Shown piece after piece: positions 34,478 to 46,254 of a stretch of DNA of 64,000 nt. Location: assembly GCA_019915135.1 (NCBI GenBank), contig JAHLMK010000023.1, positions 186,001 through 250,000 on the forward strand. The letters run 5' to 3'. The first letter of the stretch is position 1. The number at the start of each line of letters is the position of its first letter. Source of the DNA: Strobilurus pachycystidiatus (lineage: Eukaryota > Basidiomycota > Agaricomycetes > Agaricales > Physalacriaceae). The notes below the pieces were generated by a model. It was given only the letters and a program-made list of their open reading frames with translations. It made no database searches and was not told the origin of the DNA. A program made the position numbers and the translations under genes.

Positions 34478-36876
34478 TCATCTCCTAGAGAGAGTCTTTC
34501 GTGCTTCTTCTCCCGCCTTTCGCGCGCTAGTAACGGAAGGCCTCGTACCATCTGCGGTCGATGGTCGACCACGTACCGCCGAGTTCGCAGCCGCGACTGC
34601 TCTCAAGAGATTGCCACTACTTGGCCGCTTCTTTGGTTTCCCCCCACTCTTTTCCGTCGTAGCCATACGTTCTGTCCGTTTGAGGAATGGACTAGGGAGA
34701 TTCTCTTCGTCCGCAAGGTCATAGGCAACGGGCGAACGTAAGTGGGGGTGAGATAATGGCTGAGCCTGATTCTTCAAGCCTTCTGGAAGAGTTATAGAGG
34801 GTCGACGTAGACGGGTGGCTGGTGGTTTTGCTGACGAGACTGAGGAGGTTGGCGTGGTGTCGTTGGGAGATGGTGTCAGTTCCCTCGTTGACCGACGTTG
34901 ACTAGGACTTGCGCCTATGTCGCCTGACTCGACATCATCGTCGAAGTCGAAGATCTTGGAAAAGTTGAGAGCCACTTTCGGAGAGTTGGCGAAGAGAGTG
35001 GCGGCAACAGGTGCGGGCGTCATTAGAGCTTGTCCTGTTGCTGTGAGGACGACACCCTTCATCGCCGAACCCGGAGTCGGAAAGAATTTGGGCTGCGCCA
35101 CCGGTGGCGCAGGCGTAGCAAGATGTGGTTTCAGTCTCTGGAAAGGTTCCAAGACGTTCTTCACCTCCTCCAAGGGTGACTTAGAAGTCTTCGGCTCCCT
35201 CGGGCCCTTCCCGTGCTCCCACTGGGCCATACGCTCCTCGACTTCTTGTCTCACTGTGTTGACCCTCTGCTCCTCAGCCATCAGTTCTTGTTCCCTCACC
35301 GAACACCAGCGGACCCTTTCCTCCATCGCCTCCTCTCTAAGCCGCCAGGCTTCACAGAACTCTCTCTCACGCGCATTGACTGAAAAAATGATCTCTTCTT
35401 CGCGTCGAGCGCTGGCCGCTGCCACCTCTTCTTCGCGAGCCTGTATGAGAACACGAAGTTCCTCTTCGCGCGCTATTATGGCTGCCTGGATCATCTCGCC
35501 GATAGCAGCTTCACGCGCAAGCATGTTCGCCTCTCGTGCTTGAAAGTCCCGTTCCTTGGCAATCAATTCTCGTTCTCTCAACTGAAGCGCTTGCTTATGG
35601 CCCTTGACGGTTTGTAACCTACCAGTAGTGAGAGGCTGTGGTTCATGGCTATTGAATGACTCACATCTTCTCAGTCTCCGTCACCTTGAAAACCAGTTCC
35701 AGGCGTTCGTGCTGGAGTAGCTGGGCAGTGGAGGGACGCATCGCGGGCTGATCATGTTTGGAATGTTGGTATCAAGATATGACGAAAGGTGAGTGGAATC
35801 GCACGTTGAGATTTAACATGGCCTTAATGACGGCGCTCAAGGACTGGGAGTAGCCCTTGGGAAGGGGAGGTATTCGCCCATTTCTGAAATGCATCATGGA
35901 TATATGAGATGTCTAAAAGGCGCCAGACACTTACCGAATCAGAATGCTAAGTTCGGAATGTGTCTGCGCTTCATGGAAAGGTGGCCGCAGAGCACAGAGT
36001 TCGTAAATCAGGCAGCCTAGGGACCAGATGTCGGATTTGGCGTCGTATGCTTTCTCCTGCATGAGCTCAGGGGACATGTAGTATGGAGTCTGAGGTACAT
36101 TAGATGATATGCTATGTTTGCTTATTGACACGCACCCCGACATAAGTGTTGGCGAAGGTAGCTTGCGCTAGTGCTTTCGACAACCCGAAGTCGCCGAGCT
36201 TGACTGTATTGTTCTCATCAAGAAAAACTGGAAGATCATGAGTGATGGTTCAGCGAGGTCCACGAGGTTCTCACCGTTGTCGGGTTTGAGATCTCTATGT
36301 AAGATCTGGGTTCGTCGTTGGGAATCGCTGGTATCGCTGCCGGTACTGCCTGTTCGGCCATGGCCAGTTCCGTTAGGGTGGTGACAGTGCTGTAAGGCGA
36401 GCAGAATTTGCATGAAGTAATTCCATATCGTGTCCTCTGGTATTGGTCGATTATGTTTCAGTGCTTGTTTGATGACGTTGGAAAGGTCGCCGCCACCGCA
36501 GTACTCCATGAGTATATAGAGAATGCCAGCATCGCGGTCAACGAAGCGGTCGTGGTATCGCACAATGTGGTCGTGGTTCAGGTCTTTCAAGATGTTACTG
36601 GTCATGCGTTCAGTGGGGTCAGCGGAACCAATCGACTGCCAACGCACACTTCTGCCACAATTTGCTTCCTATCACGCTCGTTCATTCGTTCAAAGTCAAG
36701 CTCCTTCCGTGCAAAGATCTGTTGAAATGAATTGATTCAATTGGCATCATAGGCTCGGTGGCAAAACGCACGATTCCATCACTCTTTCGTCGCACTTTGC
36801 GGATGATTCCGAAGGAGCCGTTGCCTATGACATCTAGCGATTCATACAGGTCGAGAAAGGAAGAGGATGAGGCCAT
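34478..36876 (-). CDS. NIMA-type (NEK2/Kin3-like) mitotic Ser/Thr kinase
   Basis: Cell-cycle kinase of the NIMA family, acting in mitotic entry and spindle or septation control. The start [20 protein letters not shown] was chosen because it sits just before the glycine loop [11 protein letters not shown]; an upstream in-frame ATG would add a 40-residue tail foreign to the family. Catalytic features: [12 protein letters not shown] (ATP Lys), [48 protein letters not shown] Gly/Ser-rich insert ([17 protein letters not shown]) before HRD is common in fungal NIMA. The C-terminus has a long coiled coil ([16 protein letters not shown]) and a Ser/Pro-rich tail, ending KTLSRR. About 700 residues; complete. 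Confidence 0.92.
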
Positions 36877-37235
36877 GGTGGGAGAGAACGACCCTCGGGT
36901 GTGTCGCGGTTTGAAGAGAACGTGCCCCAGTTTGGCAACATCAACGGCATGGACGAGGCGGTCACATGATCGCAACACTCGGCGAGGTACCGCCAACTTC
37001 CGACGTTCCGTTTTTACTCAAGGGACATCTACGATATGCTCCGAGATACAGTAAGGGAAAGCTTTGGAAGATCGACATGGTCATTAATACAGTATTACGG
37101 CGTCAAGGAGTATCAAGTATGTATCTTACATCGTGTTGAGAATTAATAAAGAAAGGAGGCAAACTAACTACATATTAGCCTAGATTAGACTGGTATAAAT
37201 TTCTGATTTCCTTGTTCAAGCGATCTTGAGCACGG
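36877..37235. other. Intergenic region
   Basis: About 360 bases upstream of the kinase and downstream of the split regulator gene. No coding signal. Confidence 0.35.
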
Positions 37236-38614
37236 TCAGCACGTTAATCTGTCTCTAGAATAAAGCGACCCACCAAAATAACGATTCTGCGATTTCAGGG
37301 CATTCATCAATCCCATCATGGACTCCAGCAGTTTGTAAGGCTCCCGGGGATAATTTGGTACGCTGCGACCCCTCAAAACCTCCAGCACTAGAACGTAACA
37401 TGTCGAGGACGCGAGAGTCTGTAGGGACGATGAGCACAGATCTATGATGATTGCGATAGATTTGTACGAACGCCAAGCACCGTTTCAACGGGAAACATAT
37501 GTGCGAAGTCAACGGTCTTCAGCACAGCGTGAATTGACCGAACGGATGAAACGATACATCCCCTAGACGTCGGGTTCACGTCGACTACCGGCTGGTGCAG
37601 CTGAATCATCGCCGAATGTGCCAGGAGATGCACAGCAGCAGCTATGCCGGGACTGACGACAGACTTCATACCATCAATCGAGGTCAAACTGTGAATGAAT
37701 CGCTCGATCGTGGTTTGTAAGGCCGTAAATGAGCCCAAAAACTTGGATGTTTCGGCAGGTCCCAGCTCTATACAGCTCTAAGTTAGATCCTGAGAATCTA
37801 TGGTCATCGAACGCTCACGGTGTGTGTACAGAAGGCCGAGTTTGGAGGCATGTTCGTACAATATAGCTGCTTTGCTGTATTGGGCCATGACAGAACGCTC
37901 GGTGTTCGTATCTCGACCATGACTTCCTGATAGGCGATTGGCCAAGAAGTCTTCGACAGTTCGCGAGGTCGTAAAGTTGGGCGGCCGGAACACCTTGAAC
38001 GGGGTTGATTAATTACATTGATGTCATCTGGGGGATTGCACACCTGCGAATATTGCTGCATGTCGAGCGGCCAAGGCGTGTCAACGATCTCGTAAAGCAC
38101 GTTGGACTCCCTCGTGGACCAGCAGCTATTGAGGACGATGACGGTCCAGAATGCGTTGATCCTCTCTCCCTCTTCCACAAGATCGCTAGGCGGTGGCACA
38201 TGGATAAGACTTGACGAACTCAATGGCGAAAGCTCATCCTTCGATCGAATTTTATGAAATCCAGCGCTGAAGAGGAGAGACATCGCCGCACTAGTGTGAT
38301 ACTTGCCCTCGATCATGCGGTTATTTCGAAAGAAGTAGTGCGCCAGAAGGACCTCCGCCTGGATATATTGGATGAGGTTATGAGGATGCGGGCTGGAGAG
38401 AGCTTGGGCGGTATGTGATACGGCTTGGCCCAGGCAAGACGGCTCATAGTCCGCATACTGCGCACCAGCAAGATGGACACCCCAGAGTAGAGCTGTACTT
38501 AGCAATGCCGGGCTAGGCGGCAGGACTCCCATGTCGGAACTCAGGGCACAGGACGAGAATCGAGTAGAATTCAGGAAGAATCCGAACGAGGAAGCGTAGG
38601 CAAAAAGATGACAC
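37236..38614 (-). pseudogene. 3' half of a Zn2Cys6 regulator gene, cut by the transposon
   Basis: Encodes only the fungal-specific regulator domain. It starts abruptly at the left end of the transposon with VCHLFAYASSFGFFLN and goes on through SPALLSTALLWGVHLAGAQY, AEVLLAHYFFRNNRMIEGKY, EEGERINAFWTVIVLNSCW, VDTPWPLDMQQYSQ, TTSRTVEDFLANRLSG, TTIERFIHSLTSIDGMKS to EPYKLLESMMGLMNALKSQN. The exon chain of this half is open and intact. There is no zinc cluster. The matching DNA-binding half lies in the same orientation on the far side of the element (56676-57376). A truncated, zinc-finger-less product could still be made if transcription started inside the element, but nothing shows this. Confidence 0.82.
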
Positions 38615-38676
38615 ACAAAACTTGAGTTTTCCCGGTCGTGACCGGAATGAGTCGAGTTTTGACTCGAACTCGAAAA
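38615..38676 (+). repeat. Left terminal inverted repeat of the KDZ element
   Basis: 62 bases beginning ACAAAACTTGAGTTTTCC. It matches the reverse complement of 56614-56675 at 61 of 62 positions. It contains two short palindromes: CCGGTC-GT-GACCGG and TCGAGT-TTTG-ACTCGA, likely transposase-binding sites. Confidence 0.92.
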
Positions 38677-39060
38677 CCTTACATTCCATCTGTAGTAGCA
38701 AATATCAATATATACATTAACAGGCTATCTTGAGGACTCTAAACTACAATGAAACCCAAGCGAGCTACTCTAAGTGTAACTCGAAGCGTACTCCGATTGA
38801 AACTCAAGTCCCAACTCGAGTTTGGACCCCACTTCATCTCGACTCCAACCCCTACTCGACTCGAACTCGAACCCCAACTCGACTCGAACTCGACTGAAGT
38901 CCAACTCGAATTCTCCAACTTGAACTCGAACTCACCAACTCGAACTTCCGACTAGAACTCGACTCGACATACTGGCTCAAATTCGAACTCCAGTTCGAAC
39001 TCGACACACCGATCCGAACTCGAATCAGATTCGGAGTCGCAACTCGAAGGGGTCGTAGGT
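38640..39060 (+). repeat. Left subterminal array of degenerate ACTCGA hexamers
   Basis: Inside the left inverted repeat, variants of ACTCGA/AACTCG are repeated dozens of times (for example ACTCGACTCGAACTCGAAC around 38856-38875). The same array occurs at the right end in inverted orientation. Simple coding frames here are products of the repeat. Confidence 0.8.
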
Positions 39061-39289
39061 CCGGACCGCGCTGGCTGATCTCATCCTGGGGTCGATGCTG
39101 GGTCGATGTATGATTCTACGGGAGGGGGAAGAGTTTCGAGTGGGATAGACTGAGGGATATAAGCCAGTAGACGAGAATAAATCTGGCTCACCGGGAAACA
39201 AGCGGCCCGGACTCCAAGTCGGCCGTCTGCCATAGCGCGCCGACGCCATCAACGTTGCAGAGCTACGCACCTCCCTGGTAGCCGCCTGT

Positions 39290-39560
39290 TCTTCCGTCGT
39301 GGTCCGTGCTCGTCGTGGTCCGTGCTCGTCGCGGCTCCCGTCATCGTCGTCGTGCCTGCCGTTGACGCGTCTGCCCAATGCAACAGGCCGTTGTCGTGGT
39401 CCGTGGTCCTCGTCGCCGTCGTGGCTACCGTCGTCGTCGTCGTTGCAATGAACGCGTCCGTCTGTTGGGCGACGACTACTTGCGGCCACATATGGTGTCG
39501 TCGCGCACCGCGTCGTCGTCGAATACAAGCCGTCGTCGTCGTCGTCGTCGGTGGTCGCCG
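39290..39560 (+). repeat. GTC-rich low-complexity tract
   Basis: Runs of (GTC)n and a short unit GTCGTGGTCCGTGCTC repeated in tandem near 39296-39328. It produces artefactual Asp/Arg-rich frames on the minus strand. It lies within the element, left of all its genes. Confidence 0.7.
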
Positions 39561-39883
39561 CTGCTGATGGTGGTTGGAAGGAAGGACGAAATGCTGAGTC
39601 AGCTGTCAGCCATGGCAACGTGTCCAGGCTCAGTTGATGTGCAAAGTGCATAGGCACCAGGCACAGAGCACAAAGCACAGGGATGCACGAGTGCTCGCGT
39701 CATCAGTCACCAGTGGATATATTCGCTCGCGCTCGCTAAGTAGGTAGGGATCGTGAATAGACACACATGTAAATACGCCAAGAGATTAACAGAGCGACCA
39801 AAAATATATACAAAATCGATCAAAACTAGCCCTAGACAATCAAAAGTCCCAAGAAATACTGCGCCACACCCGACAAGGCTTGC

Positions 39884-40432
39884 CTAGTCCATCTGCGCAA
39901 AGTTTAGCGTTGAATGCGCTCCAGGAATGACAAAACATACCCTCATATGCCCTTCACGCCTGAAAAACCACTCCCGCGGACGCTCGTCGACGGGTAGTTT
40001 GCCAAATTGCGCCTCGGCATCGTGTATTCTCCACCGCTCGTTCCGCCAGTAATTGAAACACTTCGATCCGCCCTGCCGCTTTCCCGCCCACTCGACAGCG
40101 CCCAAAGCCCAACCATCGTGACCGTAAACCCGCAGCGTCAAGTGCTTTTGTTTGAGGCTCTCCGTGTTCCCTGGTGGAGAGAAATGATAGCCAGTGGGCC
40201 TGTGATACGCAATTCGGCCAGTCAGAGACCGACATTGCGAGAACAAGGAGACGATGGACACTTACATCAGGACAAAACACGCTCCAAACGCGCCAAATTC
40301 TCCGGCGTATTTCTGTACCGAATCGTATAGCGCTATTTCCGCGACGCTGAAGTCGCTTTTTGCGTAGGGGCCGAACAATTCAGGCGGCGTTGGGTCAGCG
40401 AGTAGCAGATATTGGGCCGTATAAGCAGGCAT
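39884..40432 (-). CDS. Small unrecognised protein of the KDZ element
   Basis: About 150 residues in three exons: MPAYTAQYLLLADPTPPELF with FSVAEIALYDSVQKYAGEFG, an intron with a good GTAAGT donor, then PTGYHFSPPGNTESLKQKHL, LTLRVYGHDGWALGAVEWAG, FNYWRNERWRIHDAEAQFGK and ERPREWFFRREG. The last intron leads to a two-codon exon before the stop. I see no known domain. The many Trp and charged residues suggest a folded globular protein. It is the last gene in the minus-strand group, 370 bases past the transposase stop. Confidence 0.65.
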
Positions 40433-40801
40433 GACGAACTGGTGGATGTGAGATGCGGGATGGGTGCGGGGTTAGAGAGGCGGGATCCTTTCCTTTTGCG
40501 TACTGTGGCGATCGGTCCGGCCATCCTAGCTATCTTATCTCGTGAAGTGATTCGGCGCAGTCCGAGACTTGGGCAAACGCGATCGTCAATGATTGTTCCC
40601 GGTATGAGACGTCCGCTACTGTGCAGACTCATGATATCGTGTCCGGATTTGTTGTTGTCGTCATAGTACAACGGTTGTTCACTGCATGGTACGTGACTAC
40701 TATACTCCATCTTCCGGATCTTCCAGCGCCATCTGAGGAAGATCCAAATCAAAACTATGGCAACGTGTGAGGACCCAGCGTTAGGAAAGACAAAGAGATG
40801 C

Positions 40802-43800
40802 TTACACAGCTTGTCCATTGGCCGACATGAACATCGGCGCTTTTCCTGCGCGGACTCTTTCGCAATGCTTGTAGAATAACTCATCCTTGGGCAGTTGTAG
40901 TATATGGCCGTATCCGCAGGCTATGACACGCAAACGAGCTCGTTCAATCATGCGACCGAACATTGCGGCATGCTCACGGGCGTATGCGATGTAACCGGGT
41001 TTTGGCGAAGCCGTTTGGGAACAGGCTTCCGCACACTTGATCCACGTCTCTTGCTCTCTTGTGAACATGCGAATGACGTTCAGGAATTCCGCTTGCATTC
41101 GTTCGTGCTGCTCTCGCCACCTGCGCATCTCAGCCTCTGTCCGGAAATAGCGTACACGTTCACCTGGAGAGAGACGAGATGTTCAGATGAGCAACCACCG
41201 AGTGAAGTCTGTCATACCGTCTGTCTCCCAGGCCTCAACTTCCGCGTCGTTGAGCTTACCGCGCTCCAGGATCTTGTATGGCCACCCAGTCCCTTTGGCG
41301 GGTTTCTTCCCTGTGAGGCAGTCCATTAGTATGCTTCAGGTCTCACAACGTACAGTACTTACTCTTAGGGTTTCCAGCGGTTCCTTTCGTTCTCTTTACA
41401 GGCTGAGAGGGGCCTAGTCTCAATCCATTAGAGCAACATGAAAGTCATACACAGTAAAGCGTACCAGGAGCTTCTTGTTCCAGCGCTCGTTTGTGCGCGC
41501 GCTCTGTGAAACCTTCGGCCATCATGGTTGTCTGATGCTGATGATAAAATAGATGAGCCTGGCCATCTTGACGACTAGAATCTAACGGCTGACGCAGGCC
41601 ATCCATCGACTTGGCGACATAGGTATCTTGTATTGTCATCTCCGCCTCCACGCAAGCCAAAGGGGAACCCTCCACTCCGTTGAGATTCCGTAAGGCGATG
41701 AAGTGATCATTGAAGGTCACGATGGCCTCGTCTCGTCGAAACTTTGCGCGAGAGATGCGTGCCCGACTCTTCGTAATGGGACCTTGAAACTTGGCTTGCT
41801 TTTTGTCGTAGCCGAGAGCCAGAAGCTCGCGCGCCACCAGTAGCACTAGTCGGATGGCTTGGAAGGCCAGCGCAAGACGCATAGCTTTTTCCTGGTCCGT
41901 CGCCGCTTGCAAAGAGATCTGTACGTCAGGCGCCAATTGCGAAGGCAAACACAGCGTCCAGTCCTCCACGTTCCCCGACTTTATGTACCGACGCTCTTGA
42001 ACCATCGGTGTACGCGTCTCCCGCTCTTCGTATGGCACCGCCTCTCCGAAGAACTTCTTCCGTAGTATCAACCAGGGCTCAAGCTCTTCGTGGAGAGTTG
42101 CCCGCTCACGCTTGACTCGTTCATCGTCTGTGGCAGAGCTGTATTTTGCGAGACGAGTACGAAGAGCACGGACATGACGCCTGTGTTCATCGGGTGAGTA
42201 CCAGGTTGTCTGGGGCACGAACAAATCTTACTGTCTAGCTTCAATGGTGAGACCATCGTGCATCCATTTGGCGAGGACATCGGAAGCGACGTTGCCGATA
42301 CATGCCAGACTCTGCGGATTCTCCAATAGAGTCTCAAGCACGGAGTCCATGCACGGAACTGAACAAGAAAAGTCAGCCTTCTCCAACTCGAAGGTAGTGA
42401 GTCGTGATTACCTTTCATCTCTCGCTCCTTGTAAGGACTCAAAACGACCTTGCTCTTACCGGTCCCCGAGATCTGGAAGTGTTGACCGCGCTTGTGTCGA
42501 TTGGGATAAGCCGATGTCCAATCATCGATGTAGTCCACATTCTGTAGGGTGACCAGTTTGAACTCGTGCTTGTAACGCAAGTACATCTTTCGTGCGTAGA
42601 TGGCGTTCTTGTGAAGTTCGTTGACTAGCGGCGGCTTCAGTAAGTTAAACACGATGGCCAATCAAAATCGAGATACTCACCGGCATTCACGGTTTTCTTC
42701 CAATTCCAATCCATAGCTACTCCGAAGTAGACCTGATGCCCGTAATGCCGATTCATATGGAAGATCATCGGCGCGTAGGCGTTCGACTTCGGCCAGAAAT
42801 GCTCGCACGTCTCGCCATGAAAGTGACACTGATATTCCACGTAGAAGGACCCAAATATGTATATACAACCACATGCGTGGGTGTAAACGTGAGCGGCGTT
42901 GATGAGTTGTGTCGCGTTCTCCAGGTGTGGTTTCATCGAACGCAGATACGAATGTTCGAATCTATGGAGAATGTGCACGCCATATTGACAGTGCGAATCG
43001 TAAGACAGCGAACTAGGTTGCAGCCGGTCCTTAGCCGTGGGGTTCTCGGGAAATCCGGATCGTAGGTAGAGCAGTTTCGTGACTAGATCCATGGTGATTT
43101 GACTGAAAAGGCTGCACGTCAGGGATGTGCGGAGACAGGCGGACTGCCACATACTCTTCTCCTTTGGGGAAATCGGCGGTGGATTTGACGAAAACATGTG
43201 AGCATTGTCCTTGACCGATACCATTGTACACGCAGTCGGTATTGCGGACGTGCTGCTGCGTTGACTTCAGGTTGTTACACGGAATTTTCTAGGAACGTCA
43301 GTCACAGTGAACGCCACTACATGCGAAAGCTCGACTCACCTCGCGCTTATTCGTTGGCGACGGAACGGCCGTCTTTCGGTACTTCTCAAATTCATCGAGC
43401 AGCGGCTGAAGACCACGACCACGCAAAAGATCAATATCCTCGTTGTTCTCGTTCATGCTTCCCATGCATATCTTGAAATTGCCGTCAAGGGTGTTGAAAG
43501 CCGCAATGAGATGTCTGCCCTTCCTATCAGTCACTTCGTCGTGCACAATGATCATAGGGCGCAACTCACGTATACTCTTCGGGAGTCAACCGCCATTCCT
43601 TCTCCATATTAGCTCCATCTTCCGGGCACATGGGACAGTAGACGAGCAGCGAGTCGGCTTGACGGTTCGGGAAGCCAATGTTATGCTTGTTGAATAAGAA
43701 GCCGGTTCGACGTTCGGCCAGGAGTAGGCTCCATATGCGTAGAACCCTCCGCAGTTGCTTGCTGAGTTGCTGGTATCGTGATCAGCGTTTGAACTATGTT

Positions 43801-44774
43801 GATAGACGGATAGAGACTTACGGCGACCAACCAGGGATACTCATTGTTCGTAAGCCTCTGAAGGTAGGCCGTGAGGTCATGAATATTGGCCGTACACTCT
43901 AGATGCTGGAGTTGGAGTGTTCGGAGTAACTCAAAGCTGAAGGCAATCTCCGGGCGGGCCACAGTAGCTGGAAACAAGCGCGCCCGCATGAGTTGCGAAA
44001 GCCGATCAACACCGCCGACTTTGCAGTCACAGAACCGTAACGTCGTATCGTGAACACCTTCAACATCCACCACAATGAATTGAATAGGAGTGTGGGGGGA
44101 GGGGCATTCTCCACCAGCGTGACCGAGCTGAGGAAAGAACTTCAAGGCGCTGATATCACAACGAGCAAAGCACCCATCTCGCGGTTGCCACACTTGTGCC
44201 CAGTGGGTCCACATGTTCCGATGTCGGTCCACGAAACACTCGGAGCACCGCACACCGTACTCGATGCATTTCGTACACCTCACAGTGCGGGGGAGCTTTC
44301 GACCGCATGGACAGATGTCGGAAGTGTGGTTTTCTACCTCCGTCTCCATCAGCAAATCATGAAGTCGAGGTGACGCGTCAAGGAGAGCCTGCAGGCATTT
44401 CCGAGTCTGCGGACCGCCGGTCAGAATCCAGGTGCCTGCCAGGTTGGATGTACACTTACCTGAGTATGGCCGCCGTTCTCGACCTCTTCCACTTCATCGT
44501 CCTCCTCGTCGCCGTCGCTGGAATCGTTGTCTGGTGCTTCGCCTTCGACTTGGGGTTGGATGGGAGGAACGTAGAGCTTGAGCGGCTGGGGCATGATCGT
44601 ATGCTTCTCGACGAGCAGCTTTCCATCGTTGTCGAATCGTGTGAGCCTGGCGGCGATGGGCTTGGGTCGTTCGGTCTCCAACGTTCGAATGGATCCGCTA
44701 CGTTCCAGATCGCGTATTTCAGCCAGCTCGTCGGCGTCCTTTTGCGCTTTCGTTCGGTAGTCAGCTTTTGGCAT
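40802..44774 (-). CDS. CxC2-KDZ transposase
   Basis: Transposase of the Kyakuja-Dileera-Zisupton class, a DDE-type enzyme, expected to bind the terminal repeats and move the element. The acidic N-terminus (MPKADYRTKAQKDADELAEI) is followed by the CxC2 cysteine cluster: ICPCGRKLPRTVRCTKC, RCSECFVDRHRNMWTHW, LGHAGGECPSPH, VDVEGVHDTTLRFCDCK, LFPATVARPEIAFSFELLRT. After VYCPMCPEDGANMEKEW comes the KDZ core with LDGNFKI, the C-N-N segment, DFPKGEE, LSYDSHCQYG (acidic residue), and HFHGETCEHFWP (acidic residue), then AMDWNWKK. A helical C-terminal region ends MFMSANGQAV. Roughly 1,100 residues in more than ten exons with no internal stop found, so it may be functional. Start is the first ATG of the acidic exon. 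Confidence 0.9.
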
Positions 44775-45072
44775 AGCGGAAAGAAACCAAGAGACTTACT
44801 TCTCATCATTCAAAGATGTGTCCTCGCAACACAAAGCAAGGACAATTTCCTTATTGGGGCACACGGGCCTACCGCACAAGCACCTAATCATTCTCGATAC
44901 AGTATGGCGACATGACCAGGTGATTCTACTTTCATGTGCGTTCGCGGCTATGTACATATCTACGTGTTCGAACTAGTGGACAAAGTAGTTTGGCAAGCTT
45001 TCTTGAAAACACAGACACCCGAATCCATGTCCGTGCCAGTTAAGCCATGTAGACATACACCGGAGGAAGGCA

Positions 45073-45908
45073 CTAAACCCGAAGAGGATATATCCGCTCA
45101 ACATGTTCATCCCAGCCTTTCAACCGGTCAACTCCGACAGCCTTCAAAGCCAAAATTCCGTCGGGAAAGCGTATGACGGCGTTGTCCTTCCACGGAGAAC
45201 GCCAGATAGCTTTGCGCGCGTCGAAGTAAGAGAGTGCTTCGTTCGTGACTCCCACCTCTCGGAGCAGAACGAGGTTGCAGGCAGAATCCAGTTGAACATC
45301 TGCCTCATTTGATACGTTCAGCGAGACAGACACGGGAAGTCGATTATCCTGCGAAGCAATGTAAGAAGACGGTACTACCACGCATCAAAGACCCACTTTA
45401 AGCCAGATGAGCACATCGACGGTCGCACCAGCCGATCGTTTCTGCTTGAGAAGAGGAGTAGATTGAATACTCTCCTCCCTGGCGGAGTCCTTGGCCTGCT
45501 TACGAAGCCGAAGACCATCTACGAGGATGTTCGACTTGCGCAGCATCTCCTGAGAAAGACGTGGCGTAAGCCATTGAAGCTCCTCGTGACGGAGACACTG
45601 TAGACCGGTTCAGTTTGCGTGGAGAGGCTAGACAATATAACGCCTACATCTTGATAATACCGTCCTATGTCTGCAGCGCCTGCATCATCCAGACTCAACG
45701 GTGCATGGTATCCCTTGACTCCGACGCATAGTTTGACTCCGACGCCTGCGCAAGGTTTGGCCTTTCCGGTACAGGGCTGAGGCTCGGGTTTGGGTCCAGC
45801 GAGGGAAGCGGCTCCCGCGCGAACGAGAAGTTCAATGTCCTCCTGGGAGACATCGCGGTCTCCGAGGAGCGCAGAGTTGGCTGTGGACATGGGAAAGATC
45901 GAATGCAT
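45073..45908 (-). CDS. Element-borne protein family member A (unrecognised)
   Basis: About 245 residues, first of three related minus-strand genes. N-terminal exon: DRDVSQEDIELLVRAGAASL, a Cys-bearing part (PCTGKAKPCAGVGVKLCVGV), LSLDDAGAADIGRYYQD. Next exon: CLRHEELQWLTPRLSQEMLR, then a basic linker and ATVDVLIWLK. Last exon: QDNRLPVSVSLN, LREVGVTNEALSYFDARKAI, RFPDGILALKAVGVDRLKGW. It aligns along its whole length with member B at 46255-47297 (IGRxxxx followed by CLxH, LRxxxxLxxG, VxVLxWL). No known domain. No signal peptide. A role in regulating the element or its host chromatin is only a guess. Confidence 0.62.
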
Positions 45909-46254
45909 CGCACTGGTTTTATGCAGGGGAGGGGAGCGGATCTAGGGACACGGTAGTCGTAAACGTCTTTTAGTCCCACAAAGACGGAAGGAAATACGCA
46001 CAAGGAGTATTGTTTCTATCGTCCACCCTGCCGGTGCGACCGATGGGCGGCGGATAAAGAGATTATATGGACAGCGTACGAGAGTGTAACAGGAAGCAGG
46101 AGGTGTAGATAAGTATAGCCAATCGGAGTTCAAGTACTCGACCGAGCAGCGAGAAAGAGGAAGAATTGTAAGTACTGAGGGCAAGGCTTATATGTAAGAT
46201 AACATCGGTAACAGTAAATTGATAGCTTTGGTGACGGTAACGATAATATAACTC

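Noticed and set aside
38900..39050. Hexamer array as a possible CRISPR or telomere-like array
   Set aside because: Units are degenerate and contiguous with no spacers, and the organism is a fungus. The mirrored array at the other element end explains it.
39025..39678. Long minus-strand open frame rich in Asp, Arg and His
   Set aside because: It follows the GTC-rich low-complexity tract and has no domain, so it is a by-product of the repeat.
40333..40801. Open frame running on from the transposase stop on the minus strand
   Set aside because: The transposase ends cleanly at 40802-40804 and the stretch does not join to it; the real small gene starts at 40432 in another frame.
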